Positions 46,021-61,993 of a DNA stretch of 64,000 bases are shown piece after piece (the stretch's first letter is position 1; every line of letters starts with the position of its first letter). The stretch lies in NCBI RefSeq assembly GCF_002813695.1, contig NZ_CP017768.1, positions 1,260,501 to 1,324,500 on the forward strand, read 5' to 3'. The stretch is from Methanobacterium subterraneum (GTDB lineage Archaea; Methanobacteriota; Methanobacteria; Methanobacteriales; Methanobacteriaceae). The position numbers and the translations under genes are program-made. Below the pieces are notes generated by a model, which saw only the letters and a list, made by a program, of their open reading frames with translations, made no database searches and was not told the origin of the DNA.

Positions 46021-47790
46021 TTATTTTCTTAATGACAAATCTTTTTCCATTTCTTGAAATGAATAATACTTTGCCGCTGCAGCAAAATCCATTAATATTT
46101 GCATTTTATTAAGATATGGATAACGATTTTCTTTTGTCATAGTTATCATATTTCCTTTACGATAATATTTGTCAGCAGAAAATCGTTCATTTAATAATTC
46201 TTTGAAACATTCTATTAGATTAATTTGTTTTTCGTGATATAAATTGATGATTTTACTTATTTCTTCATTAATGAAATAATCTAACTCGTTTAAGCCTATA
46301 ACTTTTATAATATTTCGGTCGAATTTGTCAAGTTCGTTGAACTTATTCCTTAAGACTTGCTTTAAGTTTTCATTAACATAACCATAATCCCACAAGAAAG
46401 GATCTTTTTGATGGTATGTAGAATCAAGTTTTGTTAGATGGGGTTTTACATCGGTTTGAGGTAATGAATCCCCAGCAAACGGAATAGTTAATAATTTAGG
46501 TTCAGAACGTTGCAATATTTCATAAACAAATTCTTTGAAAGCATTTTCATCTCCGTGTTCAGCATACAATAAAGCAAACCATGTCTCATATTCTGTGAAG
46601 AACAACGGAAAGAAAAAATTTTTATGGAAAAGAATTCTTCTTGCAAACCACCTATTACCTGAACATATTTTATCTATTGTATATCTTTTAAAAGCATCCA
46701 TGCCTAATTGAGCAATTACAGAAAAGTTGGATATTTTTCTAGTATAACCAATTACAAAATCTTTTGAATTCCAATCTCCTTGGGCCATATAAAATGTTAA
46801 AGCATAGTCTTTATACTCATTAGTATTTGGACGTTTATTATTTTGAGGAACAACATGAAAATGTTTGACATTAAGAACTTTGGCCACTTTTTTAGCAATA
46901 ACTACATCTGGATGAGTGTCTTGACCAGAAGTACTGCATTCAAAGGATATTCCCTGCTTTTTACATATTGGTGAAAGAATAGCTGCAGTTAATCTAGAAT
47001 CTAATCCTCCAGTTAATCCTAAAGTTATTTTTTCAAAGTTAGGTTTCAAACTAACTAAATTTGCCTCCACAAAATTAATCAAACTATCATAATAATCATC
47101 AAATAACTTGTGTTTATTATTGTTATATGAATCTCTAAACCATTGCGGAATTTCAATAGATTCTTTTCTTTCTATTAATATTTTACCTTCTTTAAAATAT
47201 TTAGTATCTTGTGGGAATATCCTCTTTATCTCTTTAAAAATAGTATTTCGTGGAAAATCTCTTGGTGTCCACTCCCTGAAAACAGAATCTTCTATGAAAT
47301 CATAATCATAATGATGAACGAAAGGTTTTTCCCTAAATTTTTGAATACCATCAACAATTAGTTTTATTTCTGTTGAAATTACATCACAGTTCTCGTCTTC
47401 ATAATGAAATAATTGCCTTACACTTAAAGGAGGAGTTCTAATAAATCCATTACCTTCTTTATCTATCGAAATTATTTGGTAATCACCAAAAAATTCTGTT
47501 GAATCGTTTAACTGATCAAAAAATACGCTTATATCTGGATTCCTTAGATCATTGTTAACATTAACAATTCCATTAACCAACAAAAGTCTATCTTCATCAG
47601 CAAAATAAGAATAACCATAAACCTCATGATCAATATGGTCATAGGGATAAATATAAATGATAAAATTAGAAATTTCAAATTTAATGGCCTCTCTAGAAAT
47701 TAAAGAAGGAGCATCAGAAGAGTTTAATAAGTGTTCATTTATTTGTTCATCCTTAAATGAATCTTTTTTTGAAATCAGAATAAAATGCAT
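46021..47790 (-). CDS. Asparagine-synthase-like protein without the glutaminase cysteine
   Basis: A 589-residue AsnB-related protein. The C-terminal synthetase domain has the PP-loop (LGLTGGLDSRLTAAIL, about residue 260) for ATP, followed by HPDVVIAKKVAK and a long helical end. The N-terminal domain has the beta-strand order of a class II amidotransferase (FFGDYQIISID, LFHYED) but starts MHFILIS, so the catalytic Cys2 is absent. It could use free ammonia or a non-glutamine donor, or transfer a different group. AsnB-like enzymes in bacterial O-antigen loci amidate uronic acids; with Ugd next door that is the leading idea. ATG 47790 follows GAGGAG. AT-rich. Confidence 0.82.
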   Translation of the reverse strand: MHFILISKKDSFKDEQINEHLLNSSDAPSLISREAIKFEISNFIIYIYPYDHIDHEVYGYSYFADEDRLLLVNGIVNVNNDLRNPDISVFFDQLNDSTEFFGDYQIISIDKEGNGFIRTPPLSVRQLFHYEDENCDVISTEIKLIVDGIQKFREKPFVHHYDYDFIEDSVFREWTPRDFPRNTIFKEIKRIFPQDTKYFKEGKILIERKESIEIPQWFRDSYNNNKHKLFDDYYDSLINFVEANLVSLKPNFEKITLGLTGGLDSRLTAAILSPICKKQGISFECSTSGQDTHPDVVIAKKVAKVLNVKHFHVVPQNNKRPNTNEYKDYALTFYMAQGDWNSKDFVIGYTRKISNFSVIAQLGMDAFKRYTIDKICSGNRWFARRILFHKNFFFPLFFTEYETWFALLYAEHGDENAFKEFVYEILQRSEPKLLTIPFAGDSLPQTDVKPHLTKLDSTYHQKDPFLWDYGYVNENLKQVLRNKFNELDKFDRNIIKVIGLNELDYFINEEISKIINLYHEKQINLIECFKELLNERFSADKYYRKGNMITMTKENRYPYLNKMQILMDFAAAAKYYSFQEMEKDLSLRK

Positions 47791-47960
47791 ATTAACTCCT
47801 CATTTAATTTTCTTCCTTAATTATTCATATGTATAATATGGAGAGGGGAGACTAAATGTTAGCTTGAACCTTATAACCATTAGTTAAGTAATCACTATAA
47901 AAATCATTTAGATAGTTTAATAACCCATTTATACCGTGATTTTTAACATAAGCGTTTTTT

Positions 47961-50066
47961 TCATTTAACATTCAACCTTTTTTTAGCATCAATCACCCAA
48001 GGCCAATGATTTATTTCATCCAAACATAACTCCTTAGTCATCTGTCGAGTTTTTTGTAATTGTTCAACATTATTTTGAGTTCTCTTTTGGGGCCTATGAT
48101 GATAAAGATGGTATAATGTATCGTCGATTCTATATTGTTTTAGGTTAAATATATCTGCTCTTAGCATTAGTTCGTTGTCTTCGCCACCCCAACCAGTGAA
48201 ATATTCATTTTGCATTCCAATATTTATAAAAGAATATTTATTCCAGAAAACAATACCTCCATCAGCCCAAGGCCTATTCTGTTCAGGAGTTTTGACTGTG
48301 TTAAAATCATAGTTTTTTATGAAAGTTTTCTTATCAACTATATCATTAACTCTTTTATTGAATGGATGGACAACATCATAATGCTTATTTAATAAAAAAA
48401 TAGCCATATTAATATTTTTTTTCTTCGTTAAACAATCAACATCATAATAAGCAATGTAAGGAGTTTTAGCTTTATCCACACCCCTATTAACAGCTTTAGC
48501 TAATTGGAATAAGTCTCCATTTGAATTTGTGTGGACAACAATAAATGATTTAAATAATTTGGAAAATTTAGAAGTTAGAAAATTTCTAGCTGAGACATCT
48601 GCATGTTCAGATATTATTATATTATTAATCCCTATTTTACTTAAATAATTCAAAGTAATATCCAGATTCTCTTCACGATCCGGATCATTTGTTTTTCGGT
48701 AGGGTAGAATTAATGTTAAATCATCATATCGTGTGGAAGGGTTAAACCCCTGCAGTTGGATATATAGTTTAAAAATTCTATCTTTTTTATTTACCGAAAA
48801 ATTTTCTAATTTGAGATACAAATTGTTAATACTCAATTTAAATCGTTTATTGATCCGATAAGCAATATTTTTCGATTTGTATTTTATATAACCAGTAAAA
48901 GTTAGGTGTTCTGACAATTCGTTTTTATTTGAATCTAATATTCGTTGTAAATCATTTTTTTCTTTTTCTATTTTATTTTGAGTTTCTATGAAATTTTTAA
49001 TAATCTCAGACAGTGAAATTGCATCATTATATCTTTTATCGACTATATTATTAAAAAGTGGAGTTAAATACCTTTTATTGAGTTCTATATCATATTTATT
49101 GAATTCCTCGATAAGAAAACCTATTGTTTCTAACAATTCTCTTTTTTCAATTGAACTTGTATTACTTATAATAAAACCATCCATCCAGAATTGTAAATGT
49201 CCCTTAAAAAGAGTTGGATAAAATTCTTCTTTCCCATAATTCTTCAATAAATCGAATGTTTTATGGTATGCCTGAATCATACCCATTAAGTTTTTCTTAT
49301 TCCTATTTCGACTTATGCCTTTATCACCTTTTGAATCACGTATTCGATTATAATTAAACAAAAAACGATTATTTAAGTATACAATTCCATTTGCTTCTAG
49401 AAAAGAATGGACTACGAAAGTCAGGTCTTGGGCAGGAACACCTTCTGGAAATCTAATATCATTTTCCACAATGAAACTTCTTTTAAATATTTTTGTCCAT
49501 ACTGACGGAGGAATTGTAAAGAGTCCAGGTTCTTCATCAATTTTTTTGACTTTTATTTCATCTAAATCTCCAAAAATACTGTGACATCTTTGGATTTTAT
49601 TTTCAAAAACATAAACATATCTACTAAATACAATATCTACATTTTCCGCAACGATCCTATTATATAAGACTTCACAAGCATCCTCAGTATAATAATCATC
49701 AGGATCAAGGAACATTAAATAATTTCCATTAGAATTTTCAATTCCAATGTTTCTTGGCTTTCCAGCAGCTCCGCTGTTTTCGGGTAGATGTATAGCCTTG
49801 AAATTTTTATATTTACTAGCATATTCGTCCATTATTTTCCCACTATTATCAGTGGAACAATCATTCACCATAATAACTTCTAGATGTTCTAAACCAATAC
49901 TTTGTCTTATAATTGAGTTTAAAGCATTTCGAATATAGTTTTCTACATTATATACGGGGATTATTATGCTTATTTTGAATTGACTATTATCTAAAAGTGA
50001 TTTTAGATATTTGATTTGATCATTAGCTCTGATTGGATATATATACAATTTTTCTTGATTATTCAT
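47961..50066 (-). CDS. Bifunctional glycosyltransferase (two GT-A domains)
   Basis: A 701-residue protein. Residues about 28-330 are a family 2 transferase (ISIIIPVYNVENYIRNALNS, MVNDCSTDNSGKIMDEY, LMFLDPDDYYTEDACEVLY). A charged helical linker spans about 330-440. Residues about 450-700 form a second GT-A module (LTLILPYRKTNDPDREENLD, YIAYYDVDCLT for the DxD) ending with FTGWGGEDNELMLRADIF, the galactosyl/chondroitin-polymerase-type motif. Such two-domain proteins build alternating disaccharide polymers in bacteria. The start ATG 50066 has a weak site. The gene is AT-rich and lies beside a transposase remnant, consistent with transfer. Confidence 0.88.
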   Translation of the reverse strand: MNNQEKLYIYPIRANDQIKYLKSLLDNSQFKISIIIPVYNVENYIRNALNSIIRQSIGLEHLEVIMVNDCSTDNSGKIMDEYASKYKNFKAIHLPENSGAAGKPRNIGIENSNGNYLMFLDPDDYYTEDACEVLYNRIVAENVDIVFSRYVYVFENKIQRCHSIFGDLDEIKVKKIDEEPGLFTIPPSVWTKIFKRSFIVENDIRFPEGVPAQDLTFVVHSFLEANGIVYLNNRFLFNYNRIRDSKGDKGISRNRNKKNLMGMIQAYHKTFDLLKNYGKEEFYPTLFKGHLQFWMDGFIISNTSSIEKRELLETIGFLIEEFNKYDIELNKRYLTPLFNNIVDKRYNDAISLSEIIKNFIETQNKIEKEKNDLQRILDSNKNELSEHLTFTGYIKYKSKNIAYRINKRFKLSINNLYLKLENFSVNKKDRIFKLYIQLQGFNPSTRYDDLTLILPYRKTNDPDREENLDITLNYLSKIGINNIIISEHADVSARNFLTSKFSKLFKSFIVVHTNSNGDLFQLAKAVNRGVDKAKTPYIAYYDVDCLTKKKNINMAIFLLNKHYDVVHPFNKRVNDIVDKKTFIKNYDFNTVKTPEQNRPWADGGIVFWNKYSFINIGMQNEYFTGWGGEDNELMLRADIFNLKQYRIDDTLYHLYHHRPQKRTQNNVEQLQKTRQMTKELCLDEINHWPWVIDAKKRLNVK

Positions 50067-50181
50067 ACAATCAACACAACAATAATATTTGATTATTATA
50101 ATTTGAACTGTTTATAATTAAACAATTTATATTTCAAACTATAGTTCTCTAATAATCTTTTTTCAATATTTTAAGAATTTT

Positions 50182-50985
50182 TTAATCCACTTTTTGGCAT
50201 AACTTAACGATTGTGAGCATTTTTGAAGTTTTTTCAATTAATTTTCGTAGTTGTTCTTTGGTTTTTATGGATAGTGGAGATAATTTTCGTTCACTTTTTT
50301 CCAGATGAATTTTATTGGATTGAGTTGTGGAAGGTATGGTGGGTAGAAATAAGAGGTCTATGTTGAGTTTTCCTGCGGTTTCAGTGGTTAGTTTGGTGTG
50401 GTGGGCTCTGAAGTTGTCAAGTATGATCATTATTCTACCATAAGAGTTTACTGTTCTTATTTGTTTGAGGAAAGCATTTATGTCTTCTTTTTTGGAATTT
50501 CTTTGAAATCTATTTTACTTTGTCATTTTATAGCGTAAAATCCCATTGTATTGGATTTTAGACAGGTGCTGTTTTTGGTTATAGTGGATTTGGTAATTGA
50601 CCAAACTCTTTGAGTGTTGACTGTGTTTTGTGGTGAAAATTCGTCAAAAAACCTATTAAATCATCTTTTTTAGTTAAAGAGTGGTTTATGTTGTTTTTAA
50701 CTGGTTTTCTGCATCTGGTGGTCTTCTGTAATCTTTTGAGTAGGGTTACCGAATTTTTAATCCCATATTTCTTAAAATGATCCCTACTTGTTTAGGCTGT
50801 ATTCAACTCCAAATTCTTCATGAATCATTTTTCTGATTTCTTTGGTTGTCCAATCGTTTCTTTCTTTTAAAGTTTCTTTAATGCTTTTTTCTTGGTCTGT
50901 GAGTTTTGATCGTCTTCTCCCTACAAATCAGGTAATAAGACCTTCATTCAATCTTTCCAGCCGGTTTTTATGAATCGAATAATTC
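50182..50985 (-). pseudogene. Decayed IS630-type transposase
   Basis: Read on the minus strand from right to left, the sequence begins with a helix-turn-helix section (GRRRSKLTDQEKSIKETL, NDWTTKEIRKMIHEEFGVEY), then breaks at stops and frameshifts. It ends with a DDE-domain fragment (IILDNFRAHHTK, then LPTIPSTTQSNKIHLEKSER, which corresponds to the LPxYSPxLNPIE motif). At least two stops and one frameshift separate the parts, so no functional product is expected. Terminal inverted repeats were not found by eye. Confidence 0.8.
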
Positions 50986-51227
50986 AAAGAACAATTAAAA
51001 CAATTAATTAAATATAAAGTGGAAGATAAAATTCGGTTTCCATACATTTTTTTCCACAGCAATATCCAATTAAAAATATTATTCCTCATCCCAATTTGTC
51101 ACTATATCTGTCTAAACTGTGATTTCTTTCTAAACAACCATAAAATTAGCCGATGTGAGTATTATTTAATTTCAGATACTTTATTATACACTATTTAAAG
51201 TATATGGAATCATTAAAGTTACTAGGA
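50986..51227. other. AT-rich stretch between transposase remnant and methyltransferase gene
   Basis: About 240 bases, very AT-rich, probably containing the right end of the old insertion and the 3' end of the methyltransferase transcript. Nothing recognisable. Confidence 0.45.
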
Positions 51228-52562
51228 TTAATAAACCTTTTTAAATTTAACCGCAAGAATTCCATACCTTTTTTCAGCATTATCATGATCATATGGTACA
51301 TTAACATGAATACTTTGATATAAGCCATTTTCAGATTTTTCGTAGTGCCTTTCATCTAACACCTTAAAAGGCTTAAATTTTTCTGTAATATTAAACGAAA
51401 AAGAAATGGGTTCACATTCAGTGGGTTCATGATTAACATCAGTTAATAATAAGAATAACCCTCCCACTTTCAAAACCCTTTTAATTTCAGATATTGATTT
51501 TTCCAGATTGTCAACATGATCTAATGAATTAAAACTACAAACAACATCAAAATAATTATCGAAAAAAGGAATATGCTCACTTCCTGAAGATACATAATTC
51601 ATATTATGTTTGTCAGTACCTAACTCCACATAATCATCTGCTAACGGATCCAGTCCTATCCTTTCCTTTGCCATATCTGCCCATTCTAAACTTCCTCTAG
51701 GACCACAACCAATATCCAGTATTTTTTTACCATTAAAATAATCTTTATCTAAACCAAAAAAAGTTGTATAGAAATACTCATAATGATCATTACTAAGATT
51801 ACCTTCATTTTCTTTGGTTTTAAGCCAATAATGAAGTTCACTTTCTCCTTTAATTGAATTATTATCATAATTTTCTATTAATTCATCTTTTCTAAAAATT
51901 TTTTTTAACTCAAGAATTTGGCTTGAAATGCCATCATTTTTTTGTGCATATACCCAATTTCCTTTTTCCACAAAATTATGATAACTTGGATGAGTTTTCA
52001 CTAATAATTCATAAATTTTCCTTACATGAGCTGTGTTCCTTTCATCGAAAGGCATTTTTTGAACTTTTTCAGAATTTTTAAAGCTTGGACTTTTATTGAA
52101 AGTCAAGTTAATATCATCAAAAATTATCCAACCTCCAGGTACGAGTAATTTATCAACAAGAAAAAAAGCAAACCCATCATTAAACCAATCATGAACTCCA
52201 TTAATATAACATAAATCAAATGTAGGAGCAGAATTTCGTTCAATTAACTTCATTAATCGCCAATTATAGGAAGTAGGCTCATGATAAATTGTAACATAAG
52301 AAAACAATCCTAATTTTTTCAAGACAGATTCAATATTCGGCTGTTTATTTCGTGCAAGTTCTAGAACTATTGTTGTAAGATGACCATTTTTCATTTCATC
52401 CAAACTACTTGCAATATAACAGGAAGATGCTCCATACGAAAACCTTAATTCTAATATATTCTTCAACTTTTTTGATTTGATAAAACTGGTCATTTCAGTC
52501 ACTTTATCCAAATCCATTTCTGAAATACTATCAACAACAGCATATACTTGTTCAAGATCCAT
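51228..52562 (-). CDS. Two-domain SAM methyltransferase protein
   Basis: A 444-residue protein with two class I methyltransferase-like domains. Residues 1-200 resemble the Methyltransf_24 type (KLKNILELRFSYGASSCYIA, FDLCYINGVHDWFNDG, PGGWIIFDDI), but the SAM loop reads ELRFSYG where E-x-G-x-G is expected, so this half may be inactive. Residues about 250-444 are a Methyltransf_11 domain with an intact loop (ILDIGCGPRG), LDPLADDY, a DVVCSFNSLDHVDN motif IV region and LKVGGLFLLL. It probably methylates a sugar or lipid in the glycan pathway. ATG 52562 follows GGAGTTAGATCGTT. Confidence 0.85.
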   Translation of the reverse strand: MDLEQVYAVVDSISEMDLDKVTEMTSFIKSKKLKNILELRFSYGASSCYIASSLDEMKNGHLTTIVLELARNKQPNIESVLKKLGLFSYVTIYHEPTSYNWRLMKLIERNSAPTFDLCYINGVHDWFNDGFAFFLVDKLLVPGGWIIFDDINLTFNKSPSFKNSEKVQKMPFDERNTAHVRKIYELLVKTHPSYHNFVEKGNWVYAQKNDGISSQILELKKIFRKDELIENYDNNSIKGESELHYWLKTKENEGNLSNDHYEYFYTTFFGLDKDYFNGKKILDIGCGPRGSLEWADMAKERIGLDPLADDYVELGTDKHNMNYVSSGSEHIPFFDNYFDVVCSFNSLDHVDNLEKSISEIKRVLKVGGLFLLLTDVNHEPTECEPISFSFNITEKFKPFKVLDERHYEKSENGLYQSIHVNVPYDHDNAEKRYGILAVKFKKVY

Positions 52563-53101
52563 AACGATCTAACTCCACTATTGAAACTTCTCACTTGATT
52601 ACTTATTATTTTTTTATTTTTTGTTGGGGTAGTTTTTCATATTTTTTTATCAATACTTAAAACCGCATTAAATGTGAAAAATATTTCCAGTATACATTTT
52701 TAGCAATATTATATTATATTCTTTTCCAATATAATACTATATTAATATCTATAAAGTTTATCCTATTAATATTTATAATTTAGACTTGTACAATTTAAGC
52801 TTAATGGTTAAATTATTATAAAAATAAAACATGGTTTGTCTTACATTTATTCAAATCATCTTGCATATAATCTTTAAATTGTTAGTGGAAGAATGTAAGG
52901 TATTTTATAATCTTATGATTTAATATCATAGTCTCTTGATCGATTGTTCTGATTGAATTAATATTCTCGATTTTCTAATTTTCAAGAATCAACAAATCAT
53001 TTCAAAAATACCGATCTTTTATATTAAGTAAAGTATTACTAATTTTGTATCAGTTCCATTAATATTTAATGAAAAAAATATAAATTATTGAGGTGGTGAA
53101 T
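52563..53101. other. Divergent AT-rich intergenic region
   Basis: About 540 bases, among the most AT-rich in the window, between two divergent methyltransferase genes. Several TATA-like boxes can be seen; none stands out. No RNA or reading frame recognised. Confidence 0.5.
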
Positions 53102-54409
<1,308 letters not shown>

Positions 54410-54502
54410 TCAATCATCAATTATTTAAGAAAAATAATGGAAAATATTATCTATTATCTTCTAAGAGCCCAATTAATCTTATATTTTTTTTTAAACGAAC
54501 GC

Positions 54503-57403
54503 TTAATCTATTAACTGTAATATTAACTCTATCCTTTTTTCAAACGTAAAGTTAGAAAAATCAGTTCTTTCGAACGATTCTTCTTTTTTCTCATAATTGA
54601 CTAAATAATAATTAATAAGTGATTGAAGATCATCAGAATCTCCATAAGTCACCACAGTATCTTCAAAAACATCCTCCACTCCCTTAACTTTATCCGAAAT
54701 AATAAAAGCCCCGCAGGCAGATGCATCGAATAGGCGATTAGAAAGGAAACCTTTATCCCTCATATCATCCCAGTGATCACAGAGTAAGATCTTACAGGAT
54801 GAATAGGCTTTTCTCAGTTCCTTGTTGGGTATGTGCTCTCCTTTAATATATTTTTTATCTATCAATCCTTCCCATCCTGCACCGTACACTGCCAGGTCCT
54901 CCTCTGTGGGCAGTAAATCCTTGATGATCCTCCGGTACACTCCCCGGGAGTTCCCTACAAACAAGAGATCATGTTTGTACCTATCATCAGGGTCCGGGTA
55001 GAATAACTCTGGGTCAGTGCACTGTAACATGGCTTCCACTGGAACATCCACTTTCTGGGCTATTTCCTCGGCCCAGTACTGGGAGGCTATGAACACGTGC
55101 TGGTACTGATTGTACTCCTCAATCAACACCCCATCAGGGTGGGATATGTTCCACATTATATTGAAATGCTGTGGTTTAGGCTGGTAACGGCTTAAACCCC
55201 TTAAAACCAGAACAATATCACAACGGGCATCACCATCACCATCCCACTCCGGTAAAACCTGCAATACGACATCACAATCCTTCCTCTCCAGTTCCTTCTT
55301 CAATCCTAGGGCCAGATGGTAATCACCCCACTCTTCCACTTCATCCCAGTTTGGTGCTGGGATTTTAATGGCCATCTTCTTCTTCAGGATGTAACTTTCC
55401 AGGCAGCTTTTTATCTTCTCCGCCCGCTGGTCATAGGTATGCTGGGATAAGACAAACTCCTGTAATTCCTCTATTTTTGCTTTCCTCCCCTCATCATGGG
55501 AGAGATAAAACTCAAGGAGTTCTTTAAGTTCATCCTTTGATTTATAAACTGGGAGGATTCCTTTAAAGGTTTCCTCTGCACCCAGGTCTCCGTTGGTAAC
55601 CACCAGAACACCGCTGGCAATGGCATCAAAAACCCGGCTATTCACAGATCCGTATTCCTTGGTCACCCGGTTGGCATCATCCACCACAATCCTGGTGGAT
55701 CTATAAACCCGTGGTATGTCATGATAGTTAACAAAACCTCCATAATAATCCTTTAATTTCTCGAATTCATCCCAGTTTTTACCGAAAAGTTTAAAGGTAT
55801 ATGGTAGGCTCTCCGGGTCCAGCATGTCCACGATTTCCCTGGGATCTTTCCAGTAACTGCCAGTGAAACAGTAATCACATTCCCATTCCTTATTTCCTGC
55901 AATTAAAGGGTTGAAGGTCTCTGGATCAGTGGCCAGAGGCAGTAGATCGGTTTTCATCCCAGTTTTTTCTTCTATGTAACGGCAGGCAGTTTCACTGGTG
56001 GCCATCACCAGGTCGAAATCCATAAAATCAGGGTGTGATATCCACCGGCTGAGCCAGTTACGTGGCCATGCCAGTTTAATGAGTAAATTATTCTCAGAAC
56101 GGATTTTACGAATGTCATAGGCGTCAAGTAGGGATACCAGTACATCAACATCCGGGGCTACTTCGTACCAGTCCTTAGATTCTGTTCTGGAAATAAAATC
56201 GATTTCCCAACCGAATTTTTTGAAACTCTTCCCTAGTGATAGAGCTGTGAAGTAATCACCGGCAGAGCTGTTTTCACCAGTCTCAGTAACTACAAAGGCC
56301 ACTTTCAAAGGTTTTTCAGAGTATAACTGGTTGCAGTTTAACTTATCCATTAACAGTTCCCTGCGCAGCCATCTACCCCATCTTTCCTGGAACAATTCCC
56401 TGTTACTTAAACGCCTTTGTTTAACTTCATGGTTTTTATCAGCTTCCTGTGTCCCGAACTCGTAGTGAAATAAAAGTGCCTTAGGGCAATATATGTTCTT
56501 GTAACCTTTTTTAAGTAGTTTTAAGCAGAAATCCACATCTTCATAACCATAAACAAATCCCTCATCCAGACCATCCACCTGGAAATATTTATCCTTAGAA
56601 ATAAGTAACGCTGCAGCTGTAACTGCTGCCCGTGGTTCATCCAGCTCGCCTTTAACCTGGAAAACATCACCATTACCTATGTTATATGGTTTGATGAAAC
56701 CATTTTCCTCCCGGAAGGCTATTCCAGTGTGCTGAATTTTAAATGAGTTCCTTCTATTGTAACGGGACCCTGAACAGTCAGGATAGACCAGTTTGGCCCC
56801 CACAGCACCCACCTCACTTGACTGGATTGCTGAATTCATCATCTGATTTAACCAACCATAAGTTGGTTCAATATCATTATTTAAAAACAGCAAATACTCT
56901 CCATCCGCTATTTCCGCTGCCTGGTTGTTTGATCTTGAGAATGATTCATTCTTTTTGTTTTTAATAATTTTCAGGGGTAGAATTCCCGAAATATCCTCTA
57001 AAAAAGGTATTGATCCATCGCTGGAATCATTGTCAACTACTATGATCTCGAAGTGGGGGTACTGGATTTTCTGGGTGAAGTCTTCCAACAATCTTTTTAA
57101 ATGTTTAAGACCATTCCTGTTGATTATTATAATGGAAACCAGGGGTGCTTCATTGTTAAATTCCATCAGTTCAAGATTAGAAAAATTTTGATCAATTATT
57201 GATTCATATAATTCTTTTTTCTGACTTTCAGTGAGTTTATAATCCTGTTTAATAAAATCCATTATCCGTGATTCTTTCAATTGTTTAACTTTAGAAACAG
57301 TTCTATGTTTTAAGGAGTTATATGAATCCCGTATATGGTTTCTAAACATTCTTAATTCTTCGAATCCTTTTAATTTTCTCACGCTGGGGGGAATTTTCAC
57401 CAT
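54503..57403 (-). CDS. Large three-module glycosyltransferase (GT2 plus two CgeB-like GT-B)
   Basis: A 966-residue protein. Residues about 85-330 are a family 2 transferase (LVSIIIINRNGLKHLKRLLE, VVDNDSSDGS, LLFLNNDIEP, YGYEDVDFCLKLLKKGYKN). Residues about 370-660 look like a GT-B transferase (FVVTETGENSSAGDYFTALS ... VNSRVFDAIASGVLVVTNGD). Residues about 675-966 look like a second GT-B of the same CgeB/Glyco_trans_1_2 type (EWGDYHLALGLKKELE ... SNRLFDASACGAFIISDKV). Repetition of the R(V/L)FDA-x-(A/C)-G motif shows the two halves are related. No membrane segment. Such proteins build repeating surface glycans. ATG 57403 has CGAGG nearby. Confidence 0.88.
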   Translation of the reverse strand: MVKIPPSVRKLKGFEELRMFRNHIRDSYNSLKHRTVSKVKQLKESRIMDFIKQDYKLTESQKKELYESIIDQNFSNLELMEFNNEAPLVSIIIINRNGLKHLKRLLEDFTQKIQYPHFEIIVVDNDSSDGSIPFLEDISGILPLKIIKNKKNESFSRSNNQAAEIADGEYLLFLNNDIEPTYGWLNQMMNSAIQSSEVGAVGAKLVYPDCSGSRYNRRNSFKIQHTGIAFREENGFIKPYNIGNGDVFQVKGELDEPRAAVTAAALLISKDKYFQVDGLDEGFVYGYEDVDFCLKLLKKGYKNIYCPKALLFHYEFGTQEADKNHEVKQRRLSNRELFQERWGRWLRRELLMDKLNCNQLYSEKPLKVAFVVTETGENSSAGDYFTALSLGKSFKKFGWEIDFISRTESKDWYEVAPDVDVLVSLLDAYDIRKIRSENNLLIKLAWPRNWLSRWISHPDFMDFDLVMATSETACRYIEEKTGMKTDLLPLATDPETFNPLIAGNKEWECDYCFTGSYWKDPREIVDMLDPESLPYTFKLFGKNWDEFEKLKDYYGGFVNYHDIPRVYRSTRIVVDDANRVTKEYGSVNSRVFDAIASGVLVVTNGDLGAEETFKGILPVYKSKDELKELLEFYLSHDEGRKAKIEELQEFVLSQHTYDQRAEKIKSCLESYILKKKMAIKIPAPNWDEVEEWGDYHLALGLKKELERKDCDVVLQVLPEWDGDGDARCDIVLVLRGLSRYQPKPQHFNIMWNISHPDGVLIEEYNQYQHVFIASQYWAEEIAQKVDVPVEAMLQCTDPELFYPDPDDRYKHDLLFVGNSRGVYRRIIKDLLPTEEDLAVYGAGWEGLIDKKYIKGEHIPNKELRKAYSSCKILLCDHWDDMRDKGFLSNRLFDASACGAFIISDKVKGVEDVFEDTVVTYGDSDDLQSLINYYLVNYEKKEESFERTDFSNFTFEKRIELILQLID

Positions 57404-57806
57404 AAAAACCTCGTGAACTAATCACTTTTTGAGTAATATCAATACAAGTCCATTAGATGGTTAGAATATCTGAATTTAAGTTGATAGGTAAAGATAATAT
57501 TCTAAATGTATATTTTTGAGTTTTATAAATTTTTAGGATTTATGATGTATAAAGTAGACCGTTAAAGTATTCCATACTATATTCTTACCAAAATTTCAGT
57601 ATGAACATTAATAATTGTAGGGGTACCTCAATGAACATTAATTATGGGAATACCTATAAAGTTTTATTAACTGAATGCAAATAAACCATACGTCATAACT
57701 AATGGGAAAATTTATTTCCAAAATAATATGTATTGTAAAACAATTTGGGAAATAATCAATTCCCTTATCAAACTAATTAAATAAAATTAATAAGAGTGGT
57801 TAAACA
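57404..57806. other. Divergent intergenic region
   Basis: About 400 AT-rich bases between divergent genes. Contains an imperfect 30-base direct repeat (ATGAACATTAAT-type at 57601 and 57631). TATA-like boxes on both strands. No gene recognised. Confidence 0.5.
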
Positions 57807-58514
<708 letters not shown>

Positions 58515-58538
58515 CCTAATTTTTATTTTAAAGAGAAG

Positions 58539-61868
<3,330 letters not shown>

Positions 61869-61876
61869 TGGAATAA

Positions 61877-61889
61877 CCCCCCCCCCCCC
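61877..61889 (-). promoter_or_regulatory. Homopolymeric G13 tract in the ribosome-binding position of the sensor kinase
   Basis: Thirteen C on the plus strand (G13 on the coding strand), ending eight bases before the TTG start. It replaces the normal GGAGG. A GTG just 5' of the tract would be in frame with the kinase at 14 or 11 G. Such tracts slip during replication. Confidence 0.85.
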
Positions 61890-61993
61890 ACTGTAATTTA
61901 TATTTAATGTTTATGAATGAAACCAAATAATGCTTCCCATGATCATTTTCCCAGTTTCCAGGTTAAAAAAACTATAAAAATTTGGTATTGATT

